This document shows positions 44,206 to 53,900 of a stretch of DNA of 64,000 nt, in pieces (the first letter of the stretch is position 1; each line of letters starts with the position of its first letter). The stretch covers positions 1 through 64,000 of the forward strand of contig JBAKBP010004288.1 of assembly GCA_037953745.1 (NCBI GenBank), given 5' to 3'. The position numbers were made by a program, and so were the translations under genes. The notes beneath the pieces are model-generated. The model worked only from the letters and a program-made list of their open reading frames with translations, ran no database searches and was not told the origin of the DNA. The DNA comes from Lithodes maja. Lineage: Eukaryota > Arthropoda > Malacostraca > Decapoda > Lithodidae.

Positions 44206-44562
44206 TTGGTTTCTACACCATGTAAGGAGGGATATACTAATTACTTACAATATCTTTCTACATGCTGCAATGTTGCATCTCTTTCCCTCAATTATAGCTA
44301 TTACAACAATCAGTATTTTTCAGAGCTCTCTCAGTGTATACCCCTCCCTTGTGGAGAGTGTGAGGCACCCGCCTTTCAAAACAGTCCCACTCTTTTTCTG
44401 TACAACTCTCAAACCCAAGAATTGGCAAATTTTCAGTCTTTCTTCTACTCAACAAGTGAACCCTGGAACTCTCTCCCTCAATCAATCTTTCCTTCATCCT
44501 ATGATTTAGACTGTTTTACACTTTGTGTGTCCAAGCATTTTAACTCCAACGTCCCTTGAATT
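44206..44562 (+). pseudogene. C-terminal fragment of a Jockey/CR1-like LINE RT
   Basis: A 117-codon frame ending in the typical C-terminus of this LINE group: PWNSLPQSIFPSS, then YDL, F and VSKHF. No RT core is present upstream, so only the 3' end was inserted or kept. Confidence 0.6.
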
Positions 44563-44760
44563 TGGCTCTGTCACTCTTTTGGCTTTGGGGGAGTCACTTG
44601 TTACAGGCATCCTGCCTTTTGTCACCTCCATACACATAGAAAAACAAAATAATTGGAGTAACATTTTTAATTTGAAGTTAGAAAATATTATGGACATACA
44701 GTATGCAAATTATAAGCGATATGTAATCAGCTATATATGTGTATGGTTATCTAATATTCC

Positions 44761-45165
44761 CGAGAGAGAGAGAGAGAAGGGAGGGGGAGGGATATTGGGA
44801 TGGTAGAAGGAAGGGAGGGGATGGTAGGGGGGGAGATATGGATGGTAGAAGGAAGGGAGGGGGTAGGTAGGAAGGGAGGGATGATAAAAGGAACGGAGCG
44901 AGGAGGGATGAATGTTAGAAGGAGGGGAGGGAGGGATAATATAAGGAAGGAAGGGAGGGGGAGGGAGATTGGGATGGTTGAAGGTAGGGAGGGAGATATG
45001 GATGGTAGAAGGAAGGGAGGGGGTAGGTAGGGAGGGAGGGATGATAAAAGGAAGGGAGCGAGGAGGAGGGATGAATGTTAGAAGGATGGGAGGGAGGGAT
45101 GATGGAAGGAAGGAAGGGAGGTGGGAGGAGGTAGGTAGGGATGGATAGATGGAGAATATATATAC
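44761..45165. repeat. GA/GGGA-rich low-complexity tandem repeat
   Basis: After (GA)n at 44763, units such as GATGGTAGAAGGAAGGGAGG, GGTAGGTAGGGAGG and GATGATAAAAGG recur about every 110-190 bp. Strong purine bias on plus leaves long open frames on both strands that are not genes. Confidence 0.85.
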
Positions 45166-45215
45166 CGGTAGGAGAGGTTGAATCACGAGCAAAGACGATC
45201 GCGGGAGTAGGTCTA

Positions 45216-45779
45216 TGTCGGGAATAGGGTAATGATCCCGACAGGTTTTGGTCCAATAGGACATTTGAATTTGGCGGTATCGTATCGCTTGTACGATTTC
45301 GGCTGGTTCTTTGTGTATTGTAGTTTATTCTTAAGTTAGGTTAAATATTAACTGTAATGTATAAATATCTACATCAGCTCTAGATGTATTATGAAACCAA
45401 GTTATGGGTTATAATTATTATGAGCCGGCAGCCATATGTAATTTCGCGAAGCGATCGGACCGGCCCTTCAGTCTCTCAATCAACACCGTACAGTCAACAT
45501 CTCCTCCCCCGGCTCTGACTCAACCCACAGTTCACCATGTGCTACAACTACTAATAATTTATAACAACAGTCTTACATCACCAGTCCTCTAAGCTAAGTT
45601 CATTGTATCGATATTGTATTATGTGAACATTCCTACATGTCATGCAATTGAACTAGCTGTGTGTGGGGGACTGGATTATACCCATCGACGAATACCTCGT
45701 TGGTAATTATATTATAAATATTTGTTGGGATATATCATGTACCAGTGATGTAATTTAACCTTTATATAAATTCCCGATA
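45216..45779 (+). repeat. 5' LTR of the BEL/Pao element
   Basis: Starts TGTCGGGAAT and ends ATTCCCGATA, which are inverted copies at the termini. Confidence 0.93.
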
Positions 45780-45783
45780 AAAA

Positions 45784-45798
45784 TGGTCCTTCGTGCCC
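45784..45798 (+). other. Primer binding site of the BEL/Pao element
   Basis: TGGTCCTTCGTGCCC lies 4 bases after the LTR. TGG pairs with the tRNA CCA end; the tRNA is not assigned. Confidence 0.75.
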
Positions 45799-46679
45799 TA
45801 AAGCTTCCTTACAGTAGTACAGTTTTGTTTGCTTCCTTGCCGCTTGTGGGCTTACAAATGGCTGCCGCCTCGCGCGTTGTTGGCCGACTGCCGTTCCCTA
45901 GTTTACACCCAGCTTCTTCCCTCATGTTTTTTACCATTTAGGCACCGTCTCTATCTTTTTTGGGACTTGTTTCCAGGTTTTTTTGGGCGTGTGCTCCTTG
46001 GCGTTTTTTGGTGGGTTAGCTGGGCTGGAGATTGGGGTAGGGGTTGTTTCGTCGGTCACCATTTTGCGCTCATAGGCTTGGCTAGGCTAGGCAGTCTAGG
46101 CCTGCAGGTGTCTGTGGTGGCTATTCATTTCGCTTTGGTGGTGTGCCTGTGGTGTTAGTTGTGTTGTGTCATTGTGGGACTCATTATTAATTTTGCTGGT
46201 GGGGAGGGTTCTCATGTGACCTTTTATATTTAAATTTCATAATAGCCTAGGCCTAGTTGCTTAACCCTTCCTACCCGGGCAGCCTTTGTTAAGGACGGAG
46301 GCTGTATCCGGGCGATCTGGCTGAAAACACAACAAAAGTAAACTAAGGCTAATCTCGCTTAATATACTACCTACAATAATCAAACAGATGTCAAAATGGG
46401 CGCCTTACCTTCCCGTGTAGAATGGCGCTGAGTAGAGCATTTTAGCTCAAGTAGTTCAGGAGTTATGATGATGGAAGTGGAGGTAACTTTTGCCGCGTAT
46501 TTACCTCGACGCGTCCGAACGCTCACCCGCGGCCCAGGCTACGACGAACGTTTTGACTCGTCGCTCTACCTTGAATTATGGCGGGAAGCGATTTTTTAGT
46601 GTTTTATTGTTTATTATGCCATATATTATTGTTATTATGATATTTTCACTCAATAAATATATTTTTCTGAAGTAATTTG

Positions 46680-47060
46680 TGTCTCTGTCACTTATACTTA
46701 AGTTTTATTGTTATTATTATAGTAGTTATGATTATTTATACAGGACTATGGTAATTGATAGTCATTTTCACTTCTTTATTGTTAGGAATATATATTTTAG
46801 TGTCACTTTCACTTGTTCATATTGTTCTGAAGGCACTTATTATTACTTATGTGTGTCTCTTTCACTTAGACTTAGTTTTATAGTCATTATTATAGTAGTT
46901 ATGATTATTTATACTGGACTATGGTAATTGATAGTGTAATTTTCACTTCTTTATTGTTAGGAATATATATTTTAGTGTCACTTTCACTTGTTCATATTGT
47001 TCTGAAGGCACTTATTATTACTTATGTGTCTCTTTCACTTATACTTAGTTATATTATTAT
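46680..47060. repeat. 174 bp tandem repeat inside the piggyBac
   Basis: Two full units and the start of a third begin at 46680, 46854 and 47027 with TGTCTCT[G/T]TCACTTA. Units contain TTGTTAGGAATATATATTTT and CATATTGTTCTGAAGG. They lie downstream of the transposase stop. Confidence 0.9.
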
Positions 47061-47092
47061 TATTGAGTGTCACTATCACTGTCACTTACACT

Positions 47093-49765
47093 TCAATAGT
47101 TTGCCAGAGTGTGGAAATCATTGAAGCAGGTGCCGGCACACAGTCCCACCTGACACTCGAGGCATTGCCAAGTGGTTTTTGTGGGTTTGCTTGGTCGTCG
47201 AGTTGTGCGGGTGCACACATAGCACCTCTTCTGCATCCTTATTCGGCTGTTAGGACCCTGGAAAGGAAGGGCGACGAGCTGGTGCTTTCTGATGAAGTCG
47301 GCACACCCTATTCTGTCCATCATGCCTGGTCCTTGTAGTGGCCTCCCTGGTGTACCCGCATGTTTTACCAGGAGCTCATGTATCAGCTGCTTTTGGAAGG
47401 TCCGCAGGCTCTTGTATTTGATGACTGGACACCTCAAACGGTAGATGTTGTACGCGTTGAGGACAGACATATCTACTGTATGCAGGACAAACTTCTTGTA
47501 CCACCTGCAAGATGTTCGCAGGCAGTCTATGAAGCCCATCTGCATGTCGGACTTGTCGACGAGGCGCATGTTCAGGTTGTAGTCCAGAACAGCAGCTGGT
47601 TTCGTGACAGGGTTCTTCGTTTTTCGGTCCACCTTCCCTGTGGGGACCATCTCTGCTTTGTGGCATGTGGTGAGGAGGTTGACCTTGCGCTGGTCATGCC
47701 AGTGGATGGAGAGGATGGGGCCACTCTTCTTATGGAAGATGTCCGTCTTCTTAGTTTTGGTTGGGTAGGCTGGCATGCCCTTCCTCTTCCCCTTCACTGT
47801 GCCGACAGTTCCGGTCTTGCGGTCATGGAGGTACTTGGCGAGGATAGGCGACGTGTAATAATTGTCAGTATAGAGGACGTGGTTGTCATGGAAGTACCTC
47901 TCCATCATCCTCTTTACCACAGCGCCGCCAAAACCAATGAGGGGGTCAATCTGGACTTCACCACCCTTGCCGCTGTAGACTATAAAGTCGAGCACATATC
48001 CCGTCTTGCAGTCGCAGAGGACGAAGAGCTTGATGCCGAAGCGGTGTCTCTTTGACGGGATATACTGTCGGAAGTGCAGCCTACCACGGAACAGGACCAG
48101 AGACTCGTCGATGCACAGCTTCTGAAATGGAACCAGGTAGGTGGAAAACCGATGACGTATCATGTCATACAGTTGCCTGATCTTCCAGAGTGTGTCGGGC
48201 TCGTGGACATGCATGTTATTAGTCAGGTGGAAATATGAGAGGATGTCGAAGTACCTATCCCTTGACATGAATTTGCCAAATGCTGGAGTCGTTGTGAGGT
48301 CGCCAGTTATCCAGTAGTCGGCCAGAACGTGCTTCTTTATGTGTGTCATCAGCATTGTGAGTGCCAAGAACACATATAATTCTGCCACAGTGAGAGCTCT
48401 CCATGCCACCATCTTTGCACTTGTCTTCCTGCCAAGAAAGTTTGAACATATAGCCTGGTGGTGATTTGTCTCTTTGACAAGGTATTCCATGACTTCATTG
48501 TCGTAGAAGCCACAGAAAAGTTCACTGGGGGTGGCATTTGGGCCACAGGGATATGCTGGTGACACCCCAGAACCCTGTTGTACCTCGTCAAAGGCAGGAA
48601 AATCTGGCACAAAATCCGCCCCATCTGACCACACAAACATTTCAGCAGGTCGAGGACGAGGACGTGGAGTTGCAGCAGGCACACGCCCTGGACGCCCTGG
48701 CACACGCCCTTGGCCATGCGGATGCCCAGGCGGACGCCCTGCACGCCCAAGCCCAGGGGCAGCGGCGTCGGCAGGCCGACCACGTCCACGACCTCGAGGT
48801 CCTTTGACTCTTCTTGTCGGGACTCGCTCTTCCTCTTCCTCTTCGTTTTCCTCTTCCTCAGGCGACGTCAGGTCATCTGGGGCAATGTTGGGGTCGTCAG
48901 CATCCTCTTCAGGAGACAACTCTGGTGAAGAATAGACCGGGCGTCGGCGGCGTGGGGCTGCGGGAGGTTGAGCAATGGGAGCCTCGGCCTCGGGAGTTGG
49001 GCTCCTTTTGCGGCTAGCCGGGGACTTTTCCGCAGGAAATAATGACCTACGATGCGGGGCCTGTGGTGACACACTGCGGGAGGCCAATGGCGCACTTGCA
49101 GAGGCCCTTTGGTCATCTTGAGGGACAGATGAAGCTGAGGGCTGTGGGTGGCCCTCCCGGCGTCCCGGGTCGAGGCGTCGTGACAAAGGAATGCGGGTGG
49201 TTGCTAGGCCTGGGTCGGCGTCACTCTCACTATCTACGCCTTCCCTCACTTTTTCTGCATCCCTGCGTGCTTTCTTGGCTGCACTTTTCACCAAAGACTT
49301 CTTATAGAAGTATTTACCCACTTTCAAGGGCGTACGGGCAGGCAAAGGGGAAGGTCCTGGCGTAGGGCTAGGGCTAGGCCTACCCGGACCTACGAAACTA
49401 GGCGAAGGGGTTGGCTCTAGCACACTTGGTACTTCAATAGCACCTTCCTCCACCACTTCCACATCAGGATCATCACTACTATCACCCCCCTCAAATAAAT
49501 CCACATTGTCATCAGCACCAAATCCCACAAAATCGTCAATTTCGCTCCCACTTCTACTCTGAATATAGAGGTTTTTGTCCACAGAGCTTTCACCACTGCT
49601 CAAATCCTGGTTGAAAAGTGCACGTTGTATTGCACTGTCACTTAGCAAACGTTTCACTTTCCTTACTTTCCTTTTCTTCTCGGTTGGCAGAGGTGTAGAT
49701 GTTGCAAGCGGGGTAGCACTGGGACGCGCGGGAGATTGCACAGTATCGGACGCGTCGGAATTCAT
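47093..49765 (-). CDS. piggyBac transposase
   Basis: 890 residues from the ATG at 49765 (MNSDASDTVQSP). The frame is open a little further upstream without another ATG. The first 420 or so residues are acidic and Pro/Arg-rich with no fold I can name. The DDE_Tnp_1_7-type core follows (SELFCGFYDNEVMEYLV). Catalytic Asp residues are in CIDESLVLF, YTDNYYTS and LVDKSDMQMG. A C-terminal Cys-rich zinc finger (CYVCTRTTRR, CLECQVGLCAGTC) binds the subterminal DNA. It excises and inserts the element at TTAA. No break is visible, so the gene may be active. The N-terminal extension is longer than in the insect founder (about 590 residues in total). Confidence 0.95.
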   Translation of the reverse strand: MNSDASDTVQSPARPSATPLATSTPLPTEKKRKVRKVKRLLSDSAIQRALFNQDLSSGESSVDKNLYIQSRSGSEIDDFVGFGADDNVDLFEGGDSSDDPDVEVVEEGAIEVPSVLEPTPSPSFVGPGRPSPSPTPGPSPLPARTPLKVGKYFYKKSLVKSAAKKARRDAEKVREGVDSESDADPGLATTRIPLSRRLDPGRREGHPQPSASSVPQDDQRASASAPLASRSVSPQAPHRRSLFPAEKSPASRKRSPTPEAEAPIAQPPAAPRRRRPVYSSPELSPEEDADDPNIAPDDLTSPEEEENEEEEEERVPTRRVKGPRGRGRGRPADAAAPGLGRAGRPPGHPHGQGRVPGRPGRVPAATPRPRPRPAEMFVWSDGADFVPDFPAFDEVQQGSGVSPAYPCGPNATPSELFCGFYDNEVMEYLVKETNHHQAICSNFLGRKTSAKMVAWRALTVAELYVFLALTMLMTHIKKHVLADYWITGDLTTTPAFGKFMSRDRYFDILSYFHLTNNMHVHEPDTLWKIRQLYDMIRHRFSTYLVPFQKLCIDESLVLFRGRLHFRQYIPSKRHRFGIKLFVLCDCKTGYVLDFIVYSGKGGEVQIDPLIGFGGAVVKRMMERYFHDNHVLYTDNYYTSPILAKYLHDRKTGTVGTVKGKRKGMPAYPTKTKKTDIFHKKSGPILSIHWHDQRKVNLLTTCHKAEMVPTGKVDRKTKNPVTKPAAVLDYNLNMRLVDKSDMQMGFIDCLRTSCRWYKKFVLHTVDMSVLNAYNIYRLRCPVIKYKSLRTFQKQLIHELLVKHAGTPGRPLQGPGMMDRIGCADFIRKHQLVALPFQGPNSRIRMQKRCYVCTRTTRRPSKPTKTTWQCLECQVGLCAGTCFNDFHTLANY

Positions 49766-50007
49766 TTTTTTGCTGTAGCTCTCAATGGCGGCAACGTAGG
49801 AACTGATAAGAGTGGTAGTTGAGGCTTGGTGGCGTTGCGATCGCCCACGCAAAGTAAAATTTGCCCCCGCGAATTTTAAAGCACGCTTTCAAGCAAATGC
49901 CTTACAAAAGGCATACCGGGTTGCGGCCCTTCAGCCGCGCTGTCCTTACCTAAGGCAGCCCGGGTAGGAAGGGTTAAAGTGGCGGTCATGAGTGTCGGTC
50001 TTTGTTA

Positions 50008-50070
50008 ATTCCTAAGCGATTGACAGTTAATAGTCAGACCTCATGATTGTAGCTTAACCAACTAGCTTAC
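50008..50070 (+). promoter_or_regulatory. Leader repeat, copy A (before SGNH ORF)
   Basis: AATTCCTAAGCGATTGACAG, then TTAATAGTCAGACCTCATGATTGTAGCTTAACC, resembles copy B at 50920-50980. It begins about 145 bases before the SGNH ATG. Its role is unknown: splice, promoter or translation signal, or the scar of a duplication. Confidence 0.7.
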
Positions 50071-50153
50071 CTATAAAGGGTTTACAATAATTAGTGCTTC
50101 ACCTTACCCTTTCTCTTAATGGATTTAGTATTTAATTCTTTTGTCAATACATC

Positions 50154-50774
50154 ATGGCTCAAAGGAACCATCCCACAGCTGCGTCAGGAAGTGGCATTGG
50201 GGTAAATTTTACACCAACCTCCTCATCCAATCAGAGCCCTGGGAAAGTGGTGGGTATATTAGGCCACAGTTATGTTGGTCGCCTAGGGGTATCCCGCCGA
50301 GAGTTTTATGACCCGGGTTTTGTAGTGAGGGTGTTTAGTGCCCCAGGAGCCACTCTCGATAATATCAGGTCCCAACCAGCCTGGGATGGTCTTTTGAGCC
50401 TAAGGCCCGAGATCACTGTATTAGTGTTAGGCGGTAACGACATCGTCTCTGGGGTGGTCCCGCAGGAGCTCGCGGCTAAGATCCAGGAGTTGACCTATGA
50501 GATTGAGGCATCCACGAATGGCCGCTGTCTTGTATTGGGATTAGAGCAGAGGGAGTCTCCTCGGGGTATACCGGCAGGCGAATACCACAAGGTGAAGAAC
50601 TCGGTTAATGCTCTTCTCAAGAGGAAATACAAGCACCTTGGTGGTCGATTCTCCCCATATAGTTTTGGGAGCCAGTATATGTCCGAGGACGGCGTCCACC
50701 TCACCAATGAAGGCAGCGATCGTTTGTTGGCCCAGGTCATTAAGATGGTAAGGGACTATCTTGCGTCACAGTAG
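50154..50774 (+). CDS. SGNH/GDSL-type hydrolase ORF of the BEL/Pao element
   Basis: 206 residues, uninterrupted. After a 30-residue polar N-terminus the SGNH blocks appear in order: block I GILGHSYVGRLG with the candidate nucleophile S39; block II Gly in FSAPGATLDNI (G65); block III LVLGGNDIVSG with N95; block V EDGVHLTNEG with D179 and H182. Length and layout fit the small SGNH esterase domains known in other retroelements such as CR1 ORF1 and Ngaro elements. I do not know of it as a separate ORF in BEL/Pao. It lies between the leader and gag-pol on the same strand, ends 219 bases before the gag ATG and has its own copy of the leader repeat. Substrate unknown; all catalytic residues are present. 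Confidence 0.85.
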   Translation: MAQRNHPTAASGSGIGVNFTPTSSSNQSPGKVVGILGHSYVGRLGVSRREFYDPGFVVRVFSAPGATLDNIRSQPAWDGLLSLRPEITVLVLGGNDIVSGVVPQELAAKIQELTYEIEASTNGRCLVLGLEQRESPRGIPAGEYHKVKNSVNALLKRKYKHLGGRFSPYSFGSQYMSEDGVHLTNEGSDRLLAQVIKMVRDYLASQ

Positions 50775-50919
50775 TCGGTCTCCTCATAGATAGCCCCAGT
50801 GTACTTTATGTTGTTGTCTAGTCAGATAATTTCCTTTCGTTAGTTTATATTAAGGGGACTGTAGGTATTATGTAATTCTTTTTGAGTAAATTTCTTAAGT
50901 AATGGGGGTTTGCCGCTGT

Positions 50920-50980
50920 CGATTCCTAAGCGATTAACGGTTTGTAGTCTGACCTCATTGTAATTTAAGTTGCTTAAAAT
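50920..50980 (+). promoter_or_regulatory. Leader repeat, copy B (before gag-pol)
   Basis: CGATTCCTAAGCGATTAACGG, then TTTGTAGTCTGACCTCATTGTAATTTAAGTTGCTTAA, resembles copy A. It ends just before the gag ATG at 50993. The pair brackets the SGNH ORF. Confidence 0.7.
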
Positions 50981-50992
50981 TAGACCTTAACG

Positions 50993-53900
50993 ATGACAGA
51001 TTTGAAGAAACTTAAGATTCTTAAGGGAGGGATGAAGGGAAGTTTAAATAGATGTTTAAGAGATCTTGATGAATTTTTAATAAGTGCCACGGCTGATCAG
51101 ATAAAAGGTAAATTTGCTACTGTTACTAAATCACTAGCTACTTATGATAGTTATGCTCAGCAGGTATATGGTTTATTGACAGTTACTGACGATGTGGAAG
51201 AAGAAATGTCGGCAGATCTTGAGTAATTTGAGGACGTTAATACAGCCTTAGCCAGACTATCTTCCACCCAAGAATCAACCTCTGTTAAGGATACCGGTAC
51301 ACCAAAGGCGACTGGTTTTAACCTGCCGAAGCTTACTTTGCCTACCTTTTCCGGGGATTCGGCTACCTGGACTGGATTTTGGGATATTTTTGAGTGTTCC
51401 GTCCATCATAATAAAACACTCACATCCATCCAAAGGTTCACATATCTCCGTGGTCAATTGAAAGGGGAGGCATTGAAGTTAGTCGATGGGTACAAGCTAG
51501 AAGCTACCAGCTACGAGTCCGCAGTGGAGTTGCTGAAGAGAACTTACGGGAGAGTGGAAGCCATCAAGACCGCTTTAATTACCAAATTCTTCACACTAGA
51601 TCCTCCATCCTATGATGTGGCGGACCTAAAGGAGTACTATGCCTCCTTTGAGAGCCTCCTCCGATGTATGGAGACAATGGCCGTCACCAAGGAGGAGATA
51701 TTTAGTGTGAATATCTTGAATAAGATACCCTCTCCCCTAAGGGAAATCTTACGACGACAACTAAGCGACTCTCCACTAAACTTGGAAGCGTTGGTGCAGG
51801 TGTACCAGACTGAAGTCTTCAATATGGAGAGTACTGGACACTACCGACAAGTGGAGGTGTCGCCATCTACTGCAGCTTTCCCGGTACAGACTTCTCCTAA
51901 ACAGAAAAGGCCAATATCATTAGGTTGTAAGTTGTGCAGTGTCCACGGTCATCTGTGGTATCAGTGTCCTAAGTATCCTAAGGCTACACAGAAGATTAGC
52001 ATGGCTAAATCGCTTAAGTTATGTACCAGCTGTCTGGCAAGAGACCACTTCAACAGTACCTGCACCAATTCCTACATCAAACCTTGTAAGTATTGCAAGG
52101 GGAAACATTGGTTTTCCCTTTGCACCCAGTCTGATCGGCACGATGGCAAAGAAAAGGGGAGAACCCCCAAAGAGTCACATGAGAAAAGTAAGAGCGAGGG
52201 TGATAAAGTATCTGCCATGTCCATTGCTTCTCGAGAATGTCAATTGCTTCCTACTATGATGCTGCCAGTAGTGGGGAGTAATAATAATACTATAATGACG
52301 CGCACCTTACTTGACCAGTGCTCACAGAGGTCATTCGTTCTGCGGTCATCATTACCCCAGCTCAAGTGTACCAGCAAGGGTCAAGAGAATTTGCGTCTCC
52401 ATGGTTTCACTGGTGAAATAGATTCCAGTGACTATGATATCGTGGAGATTTCCTATGTTTGTAGAAGAAAGGTATGTCCCATCAAGGCTGTTGTGGTCGA
52501 CACACTACCCAGTTTCTATATAGCATCAGAGATTCAACCACATTTGAAATATCTCAGAAGCAAGGGGTATAAACTGGCTGATGATCAACTCTCTGCTAAC
52601 AATGGTATTATGCTACTGGTCGGAGCTGATTATTACTACGACCTGGTTCACCCTGGATATCGGCGGGTAGATAAGCTAATAATGCTCCCCACAATCCAAG
52701 GTTATGCCATTTCTGGATCCTATGCCACTTCCTCTCAAGACACACAGGTGGAGGTGGTTACGGTCCTCAAGGTAGCAGTAAGCCCCATAGATAAATATAT
52801 TAGGCCAAAGGTGCCTGATAATACATGTACTGATATAGATAAGCTATGGGACTTGGACAATATTGGAATTGACCCACATGAACTTGATCGTGAGTCCAAG
52901 TTAGCGTTAAGCTCGTATGAAGAGACTGTAACGTATGACTCTGGCAGAGGTCAGTATGTGGTAAGGCTCCCTTGGAATGATAACAAGAGTAAATTACCTA
53001 CTAATTTCCATCTAGCACTTGGTAGGTTACGTAGCCTTCAGAAGCAGTTTGTCAAGGATCCAAGTTATTGCGAGACTTATGCGGCAGTTTTAGCCGAGCA
53101 GGTACAACGTGGATTTGTGGAGAGAGTAGATCTCAATGAGTATGGGGATAACATCCATTACCTTGCTCACCATGGTATTAAAAAGGACAGTTCCACCACT
53201 CCTGTTCGTATTGTGTATGACTGCTCTGCTAAATCCAGTGATCGCTCCTATAGCCTGAATGATTGTCTGTACACGGGTCCGTCCCTGGTCTCTGATCTAG
53301 CGCAAATTATGTTGCACTTCAGATGTCATAAGTTTGCATGGGTCGCCGATATTGAGAAGGCCTTCCTGATGCTTCAACTCCATCGTGAAGACAGGGACTC
53401 AACAAGATTTGTATGGCCACGGGACCCAATGGATCTAGATTCGGAGTATCTGGTCTACAGGTTCAGAGTCGTCTTATTCGGGGCGACCTGTTCCCAGTTC
53501 CTTCTCAACGCTACTATCTTGCGTCATCTTGAGGAGGCTGGACTAGATCCTGACTTCAAGAATGGGATCTATGTGGACAATCTTCAAGGCACCGGAGACA
53601 ATGAAGATTTATTGCTCAAGAGATGCTGGGAGATCCGTGATATATTTGCCAAGGCTCATTTATACTTAAGAGAATGGGCCACTAATAGTGATCTTTTGAA
53701 AGGTCAATTTGCTTCTGACGGTGTGGCTACTGAGAATAGTGAGGTGAAGTTTTTAGGCCACAAATGGGACACTACCACAGATTGTATATCCTTCTGTCAC
53801 ACCCCATGCGGCAGTGAGCTTATGACCAAGCGAAACTGCTTGAGCTTGTCAGCGAGGTTGTTTGATCCCCTAGGTTTTTTGCTGCCTGTAACAATCCGTG

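Larger units (their letters stand above)
46265..49973 (-). mobile_element. Full-length piggyBac transposon
   Basis: 3709 bp between TTAA at 46261-46264 and 49974-49977. The ends CCCTTCCTACCCGGGCAGCC and, inverted, CCCTTCCTACCCGGGCTGCC continue with matching AAGGAC about 30 bp in. It carries an uninterrupted transposase and inserted into the leader of the BEL/Pao element. 37501-37981 is a deleted relative. Confidence 0.95.

Noticed and set aside
44731..45264. Pro/Ser-rich minus-strand frame of 177 codons
   Set aside because: Product of the GGGA-rich low-complexity repeat; no real protein features.
45829..46158. 109-codon frame in the BEL leader
   Set aside because: Hydrophobic, Trp/Leu-rich, no known motif, and not in register with any element ORF; probably chance.
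47360..48935. Plus-strand frames over the piggyBac gene (47360-48055, 48531-48935)
   Set aside because: Antisense shadows of the transposase.
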